Shown here: positions 23,809-33,511 of the stretch, one piece after another
Layout: the number at the start of each line of letters is the position of its first letter
Position numbering within the stretch: position 1 is the first letter of the stretch
From: Candidatus Lachnocurva vaginae
GTDB lineage: Bacteria; Bacillota; Clostridia; Lachnospirales; Lachnospiraceae
Assembly: GCA_011082265.1 (NCBI GenBank)
Contig: CP049781.1
Span: 744,001-808,000, forward strand
Direction: 5' to 3'
DNA: 64,000 nucleotides
The notes under the pieces: model-generated
Told to the model about the DNA's origin: nothing
What the model saw: only the letters and a program-made list of their open reading frames with translations
Databases searched by the model: none
Made by a program: the position numbers and the translations under genes

Positions 23809-26517
23809 ATGGCTAAAATCAGAGTAAGTACACTTGCAAAGGAAATAGGCGTTGCATCCAAAGATGTAGTGACATTTCTTTCAAAGCAAGGCATAACGGT
23901 GGTAGCACAGAATAATATAGATGAAGCCACACAGGAAATGGTGAAGAAGAGATTTTCTTTAAAGGATTCCCCTGCCTCCAATAAGGAACTAAAGGATAAA
24001 AAAGAAGAAAAATTGATGGAAAAGAGTGTTAAAAATTTAAATAAGGAAAATAGAAAAGAAGAAGTGAAAGAGACGAGAAAAGAAGAACAAAAGGATTCTA
24101 AAAAAGACGATATAAAAAAGAAAAAGCCTGCTATTTCAGTTGTATTTAACGCTCCGTCCAAAAGTAAAAGCTCTTCAGGAAACTCATTTAAATCTGGCTC
24201 TAAAAATCGGGACAAGAGAAAAAATAGCGATTTTTCAAATAATAAATTTAAAAATCAGAGTAATTACAGACCTACTATAATAAAACCTCGTGGAGGGCAT
24301 GGTCCCATAAGAGAAGATGGAACAAGAATAGGTGAACCGACTCTTGAAGAAAAGAGAAGGCTAGAAAAGGAAGAAGCAAAATCAAATGTTTCTTCATCTT
24401 CAAATGTAAAAGCACATGAGAAGAATATATTATCTGAAAAAGACAATTTTGCAAGAAAAAATAACGAAAAGCATAATAAAGATAAGTTTAATAAGAAATC
24501 CGGAAATAATTTTAATAAAGATAATAATAAAAAGGACAGAAACTTCGATAAGAAGAAAAATAATAAGAAGCTTAATTTAGCTGAGATACAAGATGGTATA
24601 TCAACTCAAAAAGAAAGTGCAAGAAAACAGAATTACAAAGATAAGAAGAAACATAAGAAGGATTATAATAAAGAAATTGAAAATGAGAAGTTTATAAATC
24701 TTGAGAAGCCTTCTTTAAAGAAGAAAAAGAATAATAATGAGCCTAAGACAAAAGAAGAGGAAATAAAGTCTATCAAAGTTCCAGAGCATATTACAATAAG
24801 AGAACTTGCAGAGCGAATGAAAATGAATCCTTCACAAATAATAAAAGATGCGTTTGCAAAGGCTGTTATGCTTACGATAAATACGGACGTTCCTTATGAA
24901 AAAGCTGAAGAAATCGCTCTTGAATATGATATTTTATGCGAAAAAGAAGAAAAAGTTGATATTATAAAAGAAATGCTTTCCGAAGATGAAGATGATGAAT
25001 CTACACTTGTTGAAAGACCTCCTGTTGTCTGCGTTATGGGACATGTTGACCACGGTAAAACTTCACTTCTTGATGCAATTCGTGATACAAGCGTAAGTGA
25101 AAGAGAAGCTGGGGGTATCACTCAAAGAATTGGTGCTTATGTTGTAAGCTCAAAGGGAAGGAAGATAACATTTTTAGATACTCCGGGACATGAGGCATTT
25201 ACTGCAATGCGTATGAGAGGTGCATCGTCTACAGATATAGCAATTCTTGTTGTTGCTGCGGATGATGGAGTTATGCCTCAGACTGTAGAAGCTATTAATC
25301 ATGCTAAAGCTGCAGGAGTTGAAATCATAGTTGCAATCAATAAGATTGATAAACCGAATGCAAATATAGAAAGAGTAAAACAAGAACTTTCGGAATATGA
25401 ACTTATATCTGAGGATTGGGGCGGAAGCACTACATTTGTCCCAGTATCTGCAAAGACGGGAGAAGGAATTGATACCCTTCTTGAAATGATTCTTCTTACA
25501 GCTGATGTTATGGAACTTAAAGCAAATCCTAAGAGAAAAGCGAGAGGACTTGTAATAGAGTCTCAGCTTGATAAAGGCCGTGGTGTTGTCGCAACTGTTT
25601 TAGTTCAAAAAGGAACACTTCACGTAGGAGATCCGATTTCGGCAGGAAGCTCATATGGTAAGATAAGAGCAATGGTCGATGAAAACGGTAAAAGAATGAA
25701 AGCTGCAGGACCTTCAATGCCTGTAGAGATTCAGGGACTTAATGAAGTACCTAATTCAGGAGAAATTTTTGTAGTCCATGATAGTGAAAAAGAAGCAAGA
25801 AACTTTGCACAGGCATTTCTTAATGAAGAAAAGAATAAACTTGTTGAAGAAAGTCGAAGCAGAATGTCGCTTGATAACTTATTTAGTCAAGTTAAAGCAG
25901 GCGATTTAAAGCAGCTTAATATAATAGTAAAAGCGGATGTTCAAGGATCTGTTGAAGCAGTTAAGCAGTCGCTTGAAAAATTATCAAATGACGAAATTGC
26001 TGTAAAAGTAATTCATGGAGGTGTAGGTAATATAAGTGAAAGCGACGTTGTCCTTGCATCTGCATCAAATGCGATTATTATAGGATTTAATGTGCGTCCC
26101 GATACTGTAGCTAAAGGAATTGCTGAGAGAGAAAATACGGATATTCATCTTTATAATGTCATATATAAAGCAATCGAAGATGTTGAAAGAGCAATGAAAG
26201 GAATGCTGGAACCTATTTATGAAGAAAAAGTTATAGGTCATGGCGAAGTAAGAATGACATTCAAATCTTCAAAAGTCGGAGTTATTGCAGGATGTATCGT
26301 AAACGATGGAGAATTCAGGCGTGGATGCAAGATTAGACTTAAACGTGGAGATGAGGAATTATACGACGGAGTTCTTTCCTCTTTAAAGAGAATGAAAGAT
26401 GATGTTAAAGAAGTTAAAGAGGGATTTGAATGTGGTGTTGTACTTGATAACTTTAACGATATTATGGAAGGAGATACGATAGAAACTTACATAATGGTTG
26501 AAGTGCCAAGAGAGTGA
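23809..26517 (+). CDS. infB: Translation initiation factor IF-2
   Basis: IF-2 is the GTPase that brings formyl-Met-tRNA to the 30S subunit and promotes subunit joining. The 902-residue protein has an IF2-N segment (1-50), a long Lys/Asn/Asp/Glu-rich disordered linker (about 50-320), a second IF2-N segment with IRELAERMKMNPSQIIKDAF, and the G domain with GHVDHGKT (411-418), DTPGHEAFTAMR and NKIDKP. Domains II-IV with VKADVQGSVEAVKQSLEKL follow. A GGAGGT site precedes the ATG. The gene follows ylxQ and precedes rbfA as in other Firmicutes. Confidence 0.98.
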   Translation: MAKIRVSTLAKEIGVASKDVVTFLSKQGITVVAQNNIDEATQEMVKKRFSLKDSPASNKELKDKKEEKLMEKSVKNLNKENRKEEVKETRKEEQKDSKKDDIKKKKPAISVVFNAPSKSKSSSGNSFKSGSKNRDKRKNSDFSNNKFKNQSNYRPTIIKPRGGHGPIREDGTRIGEPTLEEKRRLEKEEAKSNVSSSSNVKAHEKNILSEKDNFARKNNEKHNKDKFNKKSGNNFNKDNNKKDRNFDKKKNNKKLNLAEIQDGISTQKESARKQNYKDKKKHKKDYNKEIENEKFINLEKPSLKKKKNNNEPKTKEEEIKSIKVPEHITIRELAERMKMNPSQIIKDAFAKAVMLTINTDVPYEKAEEIALEYDILCEKEEKVDIIKEMLSEDEDDESTLVERPPVVCVMGHVDHGKTSLLDAIRDTSVSEREAGGITQRIGAYVVSSKGRKITFLDTPGHEAFTAMRMRGASSTDIAILVVAADDGVMPQTVEAINHAKAAGVEIIVAINKIDKPNANIERVKQELSEYELISEDWGGSTTFVPVSAKTGEGIDTLLEMILLTADVMELKANPKRKARGLVIESQLDKGRGVVATVLVQKGTLHVGDPISAGSSYGKIRAMVDENGKRMKAAGPSMPVEIQGLNEVPNSGEIFVVHDSEKEARNFAQAFLNEEKNKLVEESRSRMSLDNLFSQVKAGDLKQLNIIVKADVQGSVEAVKQSLEKLSNDEIAVKVIHGGVGNISESDVVLASASNAIIIGFNVRPDTVAKGIAERENTDIHLYNVIYKAIEDVERAMKGMLEPIYEEKVIGHGEVRMTFKSSKVGVIAGCIVNDGEFRRGCKIRLKRGDEELYDGVLSSLKRMKDDVKEVKEGFECGVVLDNFNDIMEGDTIETYIMVEVPRE

Positions 26518-26564
26518 TTGATAGAATCGGATAAATGTTTTTTAAAATTCATTAGGAGAATAAT

Positions 26565-26999
26565 ATGAGAAAGAATAGCATAAAAAATATAAGAATAAAT
26601 GAAGAAGTAAGAAGAGAGCTTTCTCGTATTATTTCTTTTGAATTAAAAGATCCGCGTATTAGTATGATGACAAGTGTTACAGATGTTTATGTAGCTCCGG
26701 ATCTTAAGACCTGTAAAATATATATAAGCGTCTTGGGTGACGAAAAAGCTAAAAGTAGCACTATGGAAGGCCTTAATAGTTCAAAAGGATATATAAGAAG
26801 AGAACTTGCAAGAACTGTAAATCTTAGAAATACTCCAGAACTATTTTTTAAAGAAGATGATTCAATAGAGTATGGTGTTAAAATGTCTAAAATGATTGAT
26901 GATATTGAAAAGAAAGAAAAAGAAAGTCATCAAGGTAATGAAGGTAGTGAAGATAGTGAAGATTTAAGTAATATTAAAAATAAAAATGCGGATAATTAG
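26565..26999 (+). CDS. rbfA: Ribosome-binding factor A
   Basis: RbfA is a KH-fold cold-shock protein that matures the 30S subunit and 16S rRNA 5' end. The 144-residue product has INEEVRRELSRIISFELKDPRI, the VYVAPDLKTCKIYISVLG strand, and RNTPELFFKEDDSIEYG. The last ~25 residues are acidic and variable. It is read from a TTAGGAGAA site 48 bases after infB. Confidence 0.96.
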   Translation: MRKNSIKNIRINEEVRRELSRIISFELKDPRISMMTSVTDVYVAPDLKTCKIYISVLGDEKAKSSTMEGLNSSKGYIRRELARTVNLRNTPELFFKEDDSIEYGVKMSKMIDDIEKKEKESHQGNEGSEDSEDLSNIKNKNADN

Positions 27000-27105
27000 T
27001 ATAAGTTACTAAGTAATGATATAATTTACGTATTAAGTTTAATTGGATATAGAGATATATTTAATAAGAATAAAGTTGTAAATAAAGGGGAGAGAGGTTT
27101 ATTTC

Positions 27106-28050
27106 ATGAAATTAAGTGAAAGAATTCAGGGGAAAAAAAGAATTGGAATTGCAGGACATATAAATCCTGACGGAGACTGTATAGGCTCATCACTTGCGAT
27201 TTATAATTATATAGCAGATAGCTATAAAGATGTAGATATCCACGTATTTTTACAGTCAATTCCGCATATTTTTGATTTTTTTAAAAATAGCGATAAGATT
27301 GAAGAACCAGGAAAAGATGTAGAACCTTTCGACCTTTTTATAGTTGTTGATTGCGGAGATTTAAAGAGACTTGGACCTTCTGAAAAATATTTTAAAGAGG
27401 CAAAAGAAACTTTTTGCATAGATCATCATGTATCTAATAATGATTTTGCAGACTATAATGATGTTGAACCTGATAATAGCAGTGCTTGCGAGATGGTTTA
27501 TGATCGTATGGAAAAAGACAAGATTACAAAAGAGATAGCTGAGTGCCTTTATACGGGAATAGTTACGGATACGGGAGTATTTCAATATTCATGCACTTCA
27601 TCAGACACTATGAAGGCAGCAGGTTTTCTGATGGATAAGGGAATTGACTATCCTTATATAGTAAATCATGTATTTTTTGAAAAAGCTTATAATCAAAATA
27701 GAATTTTAGGTCTTGCACTTCAAAAAGCAAAACTTTATCTTGATAATAAAGTTATCTTTTCGCATGTAAGTAAAAAGGAAATGAAAGAATTTTGTGTAGA
27801 GCCTAAGCAACTTGAAGGTATTGTTTCATCACTTCGTTCAACAAAAGGAGTTGAAGTTGCAATATTTTGCTATGATACAATAGATAATGCACTTAAGATA
27901 AGTTTAAGGTCTACGGATTATGTCGATGTTGCAACTATTGCAAGTACATATGGAGGAGGCGGGCATAAGAAAGCTTCAGGATGTATAGTTCGTACATCAT
28001 TAGATAAGTTTTTGGAAGATGTTCTTGTTAAAATTAAAGAACAGCTGTGA
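27106..28050 (+). CDS. nrnA: DHH-family oligoribonuclease / pAp phosphatase NrnA
   Basis: NrnA degrades short oligonucleotides (nanoRNA) and often pAp. The 314-residue protein has the DHH motifs HINPDGDCIGS, VVDCGD, IDHHVSNNDFADYN and TDTGVFQYS, and the C-terminal DHHA1 motif GGGGHKKASG. A possible start upstream is excluded by the well-placed ATG behind GGGGAGAG. It follows rbfA after a gap of about 105 bases with AT-rich sequence, and an intrinsic terminator follows it. Confidence 0.95.
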   Translation: MKLSERIQGKKRIGIAGHINPDGDCIGSSLAIYNYIADSYKDVDIHVFLQSIPHIFDFFKNSDKIEEPGKDVEPFDLFIVVDCGDLKRLGPSEKYFKEAKETFCIDHHVSNNDFADYNDVEPDNSSACEMVYDRMEKDKITKEIAECLYTGIVTDTGVFQYSCTSSDTMKAAGFLMDKGIDYPYIVNHVFFEKAYNQNRILGLALQKAKLYLDNKVIFSHVSKKEMKEFCVEPKQLEGIVSSLRSTKGVEVAIFCYDTIDNALKISLRSTDYVDVATIASTYGGGGHKKASGCIVRTSLDKFLEDVLVKIKEQL

Positions 28051-28067
28051 TAGTTTAAAATAATAAT

Positions 28068-28113
28068 GCACCGTAGGTATTAATAAAATAATATTTGCGG
28101 TGTAATTTTTTTT
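28068..28113 (+). terminator. Terminator after nrnA
   Basis: A 15-base stem (GCACCGTAGGTATTA at 28068-28082 with TAATATTTGCGGTGT at 28089-28103, several G-U pairs) has a 6-base loop and is followed by eight T (28106-28113). It probably ends the rimP-to-nrnA transcript. Confidence 0.85.
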
Positions 28114-28171
28114 ACTAAAAAATATATAATATAAAAGTTACGAAAGGATTTAAAATAAGAAAGATATAAAA

Positions 28172-29101
28172 ATGAAAAGTGGATATATTTTAATCGATAA
28201 AGACAAAGGAAGAACAAGTTTTTCTGTAGTAAGTGAGTTACGAAAAATATTAAAAACTAAAAAAATAGGCCATACAGGAACGCTTGATCCTATGGCAACA
28301 GGACTTTTATTTTTTGGCATTGGAAAGGGAACTAAAGCAATGTCGGTCCTTTTTAGCAAAAGAAAAGAGTATATAGCAACTCTTATACTTGGAATTACTA
28401 CCGATACGGACGATATTACGGGAAAAGTCCTTTGTAATACTAATGTAAAAGAATCCATACTGAAAAATATAAAAGTTAAAAAATCTTTGACTGAAAATAT
28501 GTTGATTGAAAAACGTATAAGAGAAGTTTTTTCTTGTTTTATAGGAGAACAATTACAAATTCCTCCCATGTATTCAGCTAAAAAGATAAATGGGAAAAAG
28601 CTTTACAATCTAGCAAGAGAAGGAATTATAGTAGATAGAAAACCGTCAAAAATAACAATATATAATATTGAAATTTTAGATATAAATTTGCCTGAAATAC
28701 GATTTAAAGTAGATTGCTCTAAGGGAACTTATATAAGGACTTTATGTAAGGATATAGGAGAAAAATTGGGATGCAAAGCAACGATGAGTTCTCTTAGGAG
28801 GATAAAAACAGATGATTTCAATATAGAAGATGCGGCTACACTTAATGAATTAAAAAAAATGTCCGATAAAGAGATAGGAGATAGGATTGTTCCTTTAGAT
28901 TTTGTTTTTAAAAGCTATAGCAAATGCAAAATGAAAAAAGAAAAGGACACTTACTTAAAAAATGGAAATACTCTTTATCCTGAGGATTTTATAGAATATG
29001 AAGACGGAGAAATTATAAGAGTTTATTTTTCAAATGATATTTTTGCAGCTTTATATAAAAAAGATGGAAACGACTATAAAGCTTTAAAAATGTTTTTATA
29101 A
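28172..29101 (+). CDS. truB: tRNA pseudouridine(55) synthase
   Basis: TruB makes pseudouridine 55 in the T loop of tRNAs. The 309-residue sequence starts MKSGYILIDKDKGRTSF and has the catalytic motif KIGHTGTLDPMATGLL (Asp), a long middle part, and GTYIRTLCKDIGEKLGC near residue 190. An insertion-like charged stretch (about 92-120) follows the catalytic half. ribF comes next, the usual truB-ribF order. Confidence 0.96.
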   Translation: MKSGYILIDKDKGRTSFSVVSELRKILKTKKIGHTGTLDPMATGLLFFGIGKGTKAMSVLFSKRKEYIATLILGITTDTDDITGKVLCNTNVKESILKNIKVKKSLTENMLIEKRIREVFSCFIGEQLQIPPMYSAKKINGKKLYNLAREGIIVDRKPSKITIYNIEILDINLPEIRFKVDCSKGTYIRTLCKDIGEKLGCKATMSSLRRIKTDDFNIEDAATLNELKKMSDKEIGDRIVPLDFVFKSYSKCKMKKEKDTYLKNGNTLYPEDFIEYEDGEIIRVYFSNDIFAALYKKDGNDYKALKMFL

Positions 29102-29120
29102 ATAGTATATAGGGAATCAT

Positions 29121-30032
29121 ATGAAAATAATACGAGATTTTTTTAAAGGGAAAATTGAAAGAAAAACAGCTGTAACGATTGGAAAATTCGATAGTTTTCA
29201 TAGAGGGCATAAACTTTTAATTGATGCAATATCCAATCGCTTGAATTTATATTCAACTGTTCTTACATTTTCAGAAAATCCGAATGTAAAATTAAAAAAT
29301 GTAGAGAATAAGTTTTTAATTACGAATGAAGAAAGAATAAAATTTCTTGAAAATCAAAATGTTGAATATCTTATTTTATGTGATTTTAATGAGAAATTTA
29401 TGAATACATCTCCATGTGATTTTATTGAAATTTTGTGTAAAAATTATAATATGAAATATCTTATCGTAGGGGACGATTTTAAATTTGGAAAAGGCGGAAA
29501 AGGAAATATTTATACATTAAAAAAATTATCTTCTCAATATAAATTTGAACTTAAAGTACTGGATAAGATGAAAGAGAATAGTAAGGAAATAAGCAGCTCT
29601 CTTATAAGAGATTATTTAAGAAAAGGCGATATAGAAAATGTAAATAAACTTTTAGGATATTCTTATTTCATATATGGTAAAATTGAAAAAGGAAAAGGTT
29701 TAGGAAAGAAGATAAATTCTCCTACAATAAATATAACTTTGCCGAAAGATAAGATACTGCCTTTGAATGGAGTTTATGTCACTAAGATTAGTTTAAATAA
29801 TAAAAATTATAAAGCGATTACAAATATAGGAATAAGACCTACAATAGCTGATGATAATCATATAAGCATAGAAACAAATATACTTGATTTTAATGAAGAT
29901 ATTTATGAGGGAAATTTAAAAATTAATTTTTTATCATTTGTAAGGAATGAAATAAAATTTAAAAATTTGGAAGAACTTTCAAAACAGATACAAAAAGATA
30001 AGGCATATGCTTATGAATTTTTTAAGAAATAA
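29121..30032 (+). CDS. ribF: Bifunctional riboflavin kinase / FAD synthetase
   Basis: RibF phosphorylates riboflavin to FMN and adenylates FMN to FAD. The N-terminal nucleotidyltransferase half has GKFDSFHRGHKLLI, LIVGDDFKFGKGGKG and SSSLIRDYLRKGDIENV. The C-terminal kinase half has GKGLGKKINSPTINI and GIRPTIADDNHISIETNILDF-type sequence. The length of 303 residues is normal. The start is supported by a GGGAA site; rpsO follows from its own promoter. Confidence 0.95.
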   Translation: MKIIRDFFKGKIERKTAVTIGKFDSFHRGHKLLIDAISNRLNLYSTVLTFSENPNVKLKNVENKFLITNEERIKFLENQNVEYLILCDFNEKFMNTSPCDFIEILCKNYNMKYLIVGDDFKFGKGGKGNIYTLKKLSSQYKFELKVLDKMKENSKEISSSLIRDYLRKGDIENVNKLLGYSYFIYGKIEKGKGLGKKINSPTINITLPKDKILPLNGVYVTKISLNNKNYKAITNIGIRPTIADDNHISIETNILDFNEDIYEGNLKINFLSFVRNEIKFKNLEELSKQIQKDKAYAYEFFKK

Positions 30033-30045
30033 ATGATATAATATT

Positions 30046-30080
30046 AAAAGATTGTATATATCACATTTATATAATCTTTT
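30046..30080 (+). terminator. Possible terminator after ribF
   Basis: AAAAGATTGTATATA and TATATAATCTTTT form a stem with one bulged G around a short loop (30046-30080). It is AT-rich with a short T-run, so termination strength is uncertain. Confidence 0.5.
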
Positions 30081-30123
30081 AATATTATTCTTTATTTAGA
30101 TAGTTTGAATTACTGATTTTCAC

Positions 30124-30152
30124 TTTACTTTCATCACTTTATATGGTAGAAT
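30124..30152 (+). promoter_or_regulatory. Promoter of rpsO
   Basis: TTTACT (30124-30129) and TAGAAT (30147-30152) are spaced by 17 bases. The start would be near 30159, leaving a leader of about 85 bases. Confidence 0.65.
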
Positions 30153-30158
30153 TTCAAA

Positions 30159-30244
30159 AGTTGTGATAACCTATGTTAAGTAGATGGATTATCCGACCTC
30201 TTACTTGATTTAGGCAGTATATTAGCATATTTAGGAGGATGAAT
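30159..30244 (+). ncRNA. Structured rpsO leader, possible S15 autoregulation
   Basis: The leader contains GATAACC that can pair with GGATTATC, and CCTA..TTAAGTA that can pair with TACTTGATTTAGG. The two pairings are interleaved, so a pseudoknot or alternative fold is possible. S15 controls its own mRNA through leader structures in several bacterial groups, each with a different fold. The assignment here is by position and pairing only. Confidence 0.4.
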
Positions 30245-30511
30245 ATGATTTCAAAAGAGAAAAAAAAGGAAGTTATGAGCGAGTATGCTCGTGGAAAGAA
30301 TGATACGGGATCACCTGAAGTTCAGATAGCAGTTCTTACAGAAAGAATCAAGGAACTTACAGAACATTTAAAACAGAATCCTAAGGATCATCATTCAAGA
30401 AGAGGCCTTCTTAAAATGGTAGGTAGAAGAAAGAACTTACTTGGATACCTTATGAATAAAGATATTGAAAGATATCGTTCACTTATTGAACGCCTTGGCC
30501 TTAGAAAATAA
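30245..30511 (+). CDS. rpsO: 30S ribosomal protein S15
   Basis: S15 binds 16S rRNA early in 30S assembly. I use the ATG at 30245, which gives 88 residues, the usual length, and sits 6 bases from AGGAGG; the ATG at 30239 touches the ribosome site. Signature motifs are DTGSPEVQIAVLTERI and DHHSRRGLLKMVGRRKNLLGYL. pnp follows, as in most bacteria, after a terminator-like hairpin. Confidence 0.98.
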   Translation: MISKEKKKEVMSEYARGKNDTGSPEVQIAVLTERIKELTEHLKQNPKDHHSRRGLLKMVGRRKNLLGYLMNKDIERYRSLIERLGLRK

Positions 30512-30520
30512 TTTTTGTTG

Positions 30521-30553
30521 GAGCGTAGTATGTGTTCATATTACGCTCTATTT
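30521..30553 (+). terminator. Hairpin between rpsO and pnp
   Basis: GAGCGTAGTATG (30521-30532) pairs with CATATTACGCTC (30537-30548) around a 4-base loop, followed by TATTTTA. The T-run is interrupted, so it may be a partial terminator or an RNase processing site, as in the E. coli rpsO-pnp spacer. Confidence 0.65.
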
Positions 30554-30676
30554 TAGTTATAAGATATTTAATTGATTGGTATTTACAATGAGAATATTAG
30601 TCAATTTGAGTTTTAATTCATAAGATTTTAATCTGTTAGAAGTATAAGAAGATAGAAGAAGTTAGGAGACGAAGTG

Positions 30677-32764
30677 ATGGTAAAGACATTTGAAATGGAG
30701 CTTTGCGGAAGGAAACTTTCTGTTGAAGTAGGTAAAGTTGCAAAACAGGCTAATGGAGCTGTGTTTATTCAGTATGGTGATACAAAAGAGCTTTGCACGG
30801 CAACAGCTTCCGATAAGCCGAGAGAAGGAGTTGATTTTTTCCCATTATCAGTAGATTATGAAGAAAAATTTTATTCAGTAGGAAAGATTCCGGGAGGTTT
30901 TAAGAAAAGAGAAGGAAAAGCTTCAGATAATGCAATTCTTACATCTCGTGTTATAGATAGACCAATGAGACCTTTGTTTCCTAAGGATTATAGAAACGAT
31001 GTGACTTTAAATAACCTTGTTATGTCAGTAGATCCTGAATGTCGCCCTGAGCTTGTAGCAATGATAGGAACAGCAATAGCAACTTCAATTTCAGACATTC
31101 CTTTTGATGGCCCTTGTGCAATGACTCAGGTTGGCCTTATTGATGGAAAATTTATAATGAATCCAACACAGAAAGAATGGAATGAAGGCGATTTAAGACT
31201 TACAGTTGCATCAACAAAAGAAAAAGTTATCATGATTGAAGCTGGAGCAAATGAAATTCCGGAAGATAAAATGATTGAAGCTATATATAAGGCACATGAT
31301 TTAAATCAGGATGTTATAAAATTTATAGATAAGATTGTAGCTGAAGTAGGTAAAGAGAAAGCTGAGTATGATCACTTTGAAATTCCTGAAGAGCTTATGT
31401 CTAAAATAAAAGAAATTGTAACTCCTTCATACATGGAAGAAGTCGTATTTACTGACGATAAGATGATTCGTGATGAAAAAATTAATAAGATTACGGAAGA
31501 ACTTGAAGAAAAATTTGCAGACAACGAGGAATGGGTTTCATTTATTCCTGATGCAATGTATAACTACGAAAAAAAGACTGTAAGAAAAATGATTTTAAAG
31601 GATAGAAAGCGTCCTGACGGAAGAGAGATTACACAAATAAGGCCACTTTCAGCAGAAATTGATGTAATTCCGAGAGTTCACGGATCTTCACTTTTTACAA
31701 GAGGACAGACTCAAATTTGTGATGTTGTAACATTAGCACCTTTATCTGAAGTTCAAAAAATTGATGGACTTGATTCAAATATTACGGAAAAGAGATATGT
31801 ACATCAGTATAATTTCCCGTCATATTCAGTAGGTGAAACAAAGCCTTCAAGAGGACCTGGAAGAAGAGAAATAGGACACGGAGCTTTAGCAGAAAGAGCA
31901 TTACTTCCTGTTCTTCCTTCGGAAGAAGAATTCCCTTATGCTATTCGTGCAGTATCTGAAACTTTTGAATCTAACGGTTCTACTTCAATGGCATCAACGT
32001 GTGCATCATGCCTTTCACTTATGGCAGCAGGTGTTCCAATTAAGAAGATGGTTGCGGGAATTTCATGTGGACTTGTTACAGGTGAAAATGATGATGATTA
32101 TATAGTTCTTACAGATATTCAGGGACTTGAAGATTTCTTCGGAGATATGGACTTTAAAGTAACGGGTACAAGAGACGGTATCACAGCAATTCAGATGGAT
32201 ATAAAAATTCATGGACTTACAAGACCTATTGTTGAAGAAGCAATAAGAAGAACAAGACAAGCAAGATTATTCATCATGGATACATGTATGGAGAAGGCAA
32301 TTAAAGAGCCGAGAAAAGAACTTTCAAAATATGCTCCTAAGATTGAGCAAATTCAGATTGATCCTCAGAAGATTGGTGATGTTGTAGGTCAAAGAGGAAA
32401 GACAATAAATGAAATTATAGAAAGAACAGGCGTTAAGATAGATATTACAGATGAAGGAAGAGTTGATATCTGCGGAACAGATAAAGAAGCTATTGATGAA
32501 GCACTTAAAATGATTCGGATAATTACTACAGACTTTGAAAAAGGTCAAATCCTTGAAGGAACGGTTGTAAGCATTAAAGAATTTGGTGCATTTATAGAAT
32601 TTGCACCGGGTAAAGAAGGCATGGTTCACATTTCAAAGATAGCAAAAGAAAGAATAGATCATGTTGAAGATGTTTTAACTTTAGGTGATAAAGTAAAAGT
32701 AGTTTGCCTCGGTAAAGATAAGATGGGACGAATTTCATTTTCTATAAAGGATGTAACGGAATAA
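30677..32764 (+). CDS. pnp: Polynucleotide phosphorylase
   Basis: PNPase degrades RNA 3'-5' with phosphate. Its 695 residues comprise two RNase PH domains (first about 10-140, second about 310-540), a linking helical domain, KH domain with IDPQKIGDVVGQRGKTINEI, and an S1 domain with GTVVSIKEFGAFIEF. Catalytic-half motifs such as RPDGREITQIRPLSAE, FTRGQTQ and YNFPSYSVGE are present. The ATG at 30677 has an AGGAG site at 8 bases; a GTG one codon upstream is possible. scpA starts only 3 bases after the stop. Confidence 0.97.
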   Translation: MVKTFEMELCGRKLSVEVGKVAKQANGAVFIQYGDTKELCTATASDKPREGVDFFPLSVDYEEKFYSVGKIPGGFKKREGKASDNAILTSRVIDRPMRPLFPKDYRNDVTLNNLVMSVDPECRPELVAMIGTAIATSISDIPFDGPCAMTQVGLIDGKFIMNPTQKEWNEGDLRLTVASTKEKVIMIEAGANEIPEDKMIEAIYKAHDLNQDVIKFIDKIVAEVGKEKAEYDHFEIPEELMSKIKEIVTPSYMEEVVFTDDKMIRDEKINKITEELEEKFADNEEWVSFIPDAMYNYEKKTVRKMILKDRKRPDGREITQIRPLSAEIDVIPRVHGSSLFTRGQTQICDVVTLAPLSEVQKIDGLDSNITEKRYVHQYNFPSYSVGETKPSRGPGRREIGHGALAERALLPVLPSEEEFPYAIRAVSETFESNGSTSMASTCASCLSLMAAGVPIKKMVAGISCGLVTGENDDDYIVLTDIQGLEDFFGDMDFKVTGTRDGITAIQMDIKIHGLTRPIVEEAIRRTRQARLFIMDTCMEKAIKEPRKELSKYAPKIEQIQIDPQKIGDVVGQRGKTINEIIERTGVKIDITDEGRVDICGTDKEAIDEALKMIRIITTDFEKGQILEGTVVSIKEFGAFIEFAPGKEGMVHISKIAKERIDHVEDVLTLGDKVKVVCLGKDKMGRISFSIKDVTE

Positions 32765-32767
32765 ACT

Positions 32768-33511
32768 ATGGAAATTAATGTTCATCTTGAAGCTTTTGAA
32801 GGTCCTTTGGACCTTCTTTTGCATTTAATTGATAAGAATAAAATTAATATATATGATATTCCAATATCCAAAATTACTGAGCAATATATGGATTATCTTA
32901 AAGAAATGGAAAAGTATAATCTTGAAATTGCAAGCAAGTTTTTGGTCATGGCAGCTACTCTTTTAAATATAAAATCAAAGATGCTTCTTCCAAAAACTAT
33001 CGAAGAAGGAGAAGAAGAGGAAGATCCGAGAGAAGAGCTTGTACAAAAACTTTTGGAATATAAAATGGTAAAAACGCTTTCTGGAGAACTTTTAGAGATG
33101 AAAGAAAATTCTGAAGATGTTTACTATAGACAACCTTCAATTCCTAGTGAAGTGTTGCAATATGAAGAACCTGTAGATACGAAAAAGCTTGTTTCAGATG
33201 TCAATTTAAATATGCTTCAAGATATATTTTTAAGCGTTTTACGAAAAAAAGATACGAGAAAAGATCCGATAAGAGCGAATTTTTCAGATATTCCGAGAGA
33301 AGAAATATCAATTGAAGATAAGATGGACGAAGTTAAAACTTATGTCAGCTCGCATAAAAAATGTTCATTTAAAAAAATCTTAAAAAATGCTGAAAGCAGG
33401 ATGGAAGTTATAGTTACATTTTTAAGTATTTTAGAGCTTATAAAAGTAGGAGCAATAACAGTTTTACAGGAAAAAACTTTTGATGATATATGTATTCTTA
33501 ATAAAGAATAA
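32768..33511 (+). CDS. scpA: Segregation and condensation protein A
   Basis: ScpA is the kleisin subunit that bridges the heads of the SMC dimer in chromosome condensation. The 247-residue product begins with FEGPLDLLLHLIDKNKINIYDIPISKITEQY, the conserved N-terminal motif, contains LVMAATLLNIKSKMLLP, and ends with the winged-helix C-terminus. It is tightly behind pnp. The last codons lie inside a 30-bp sequence that is exactly duplicated downstream. Confidence 0.95.
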   Translation: MEINVHLEAFEGPLDLLLHLIDKNKINIYDIPISKITEQYMDYLKEMEKYNLEIASKFLVMAATLLNIKSKMLLPKTIEEGEEEEDPREELVQKLLEYKMVKTLSGELLEMKENSEDVYYRQPSIPSEVLQYEEPVDTKKLVSDVNLNMLQDIFLSVLRKKDTRKDPIRANFSDIPREEISIEDKMDEVKTYVSSHKKCSFKKILKNAESRMEVIVTFLSILELIKVGAITVLQEKTFDDICILNKE

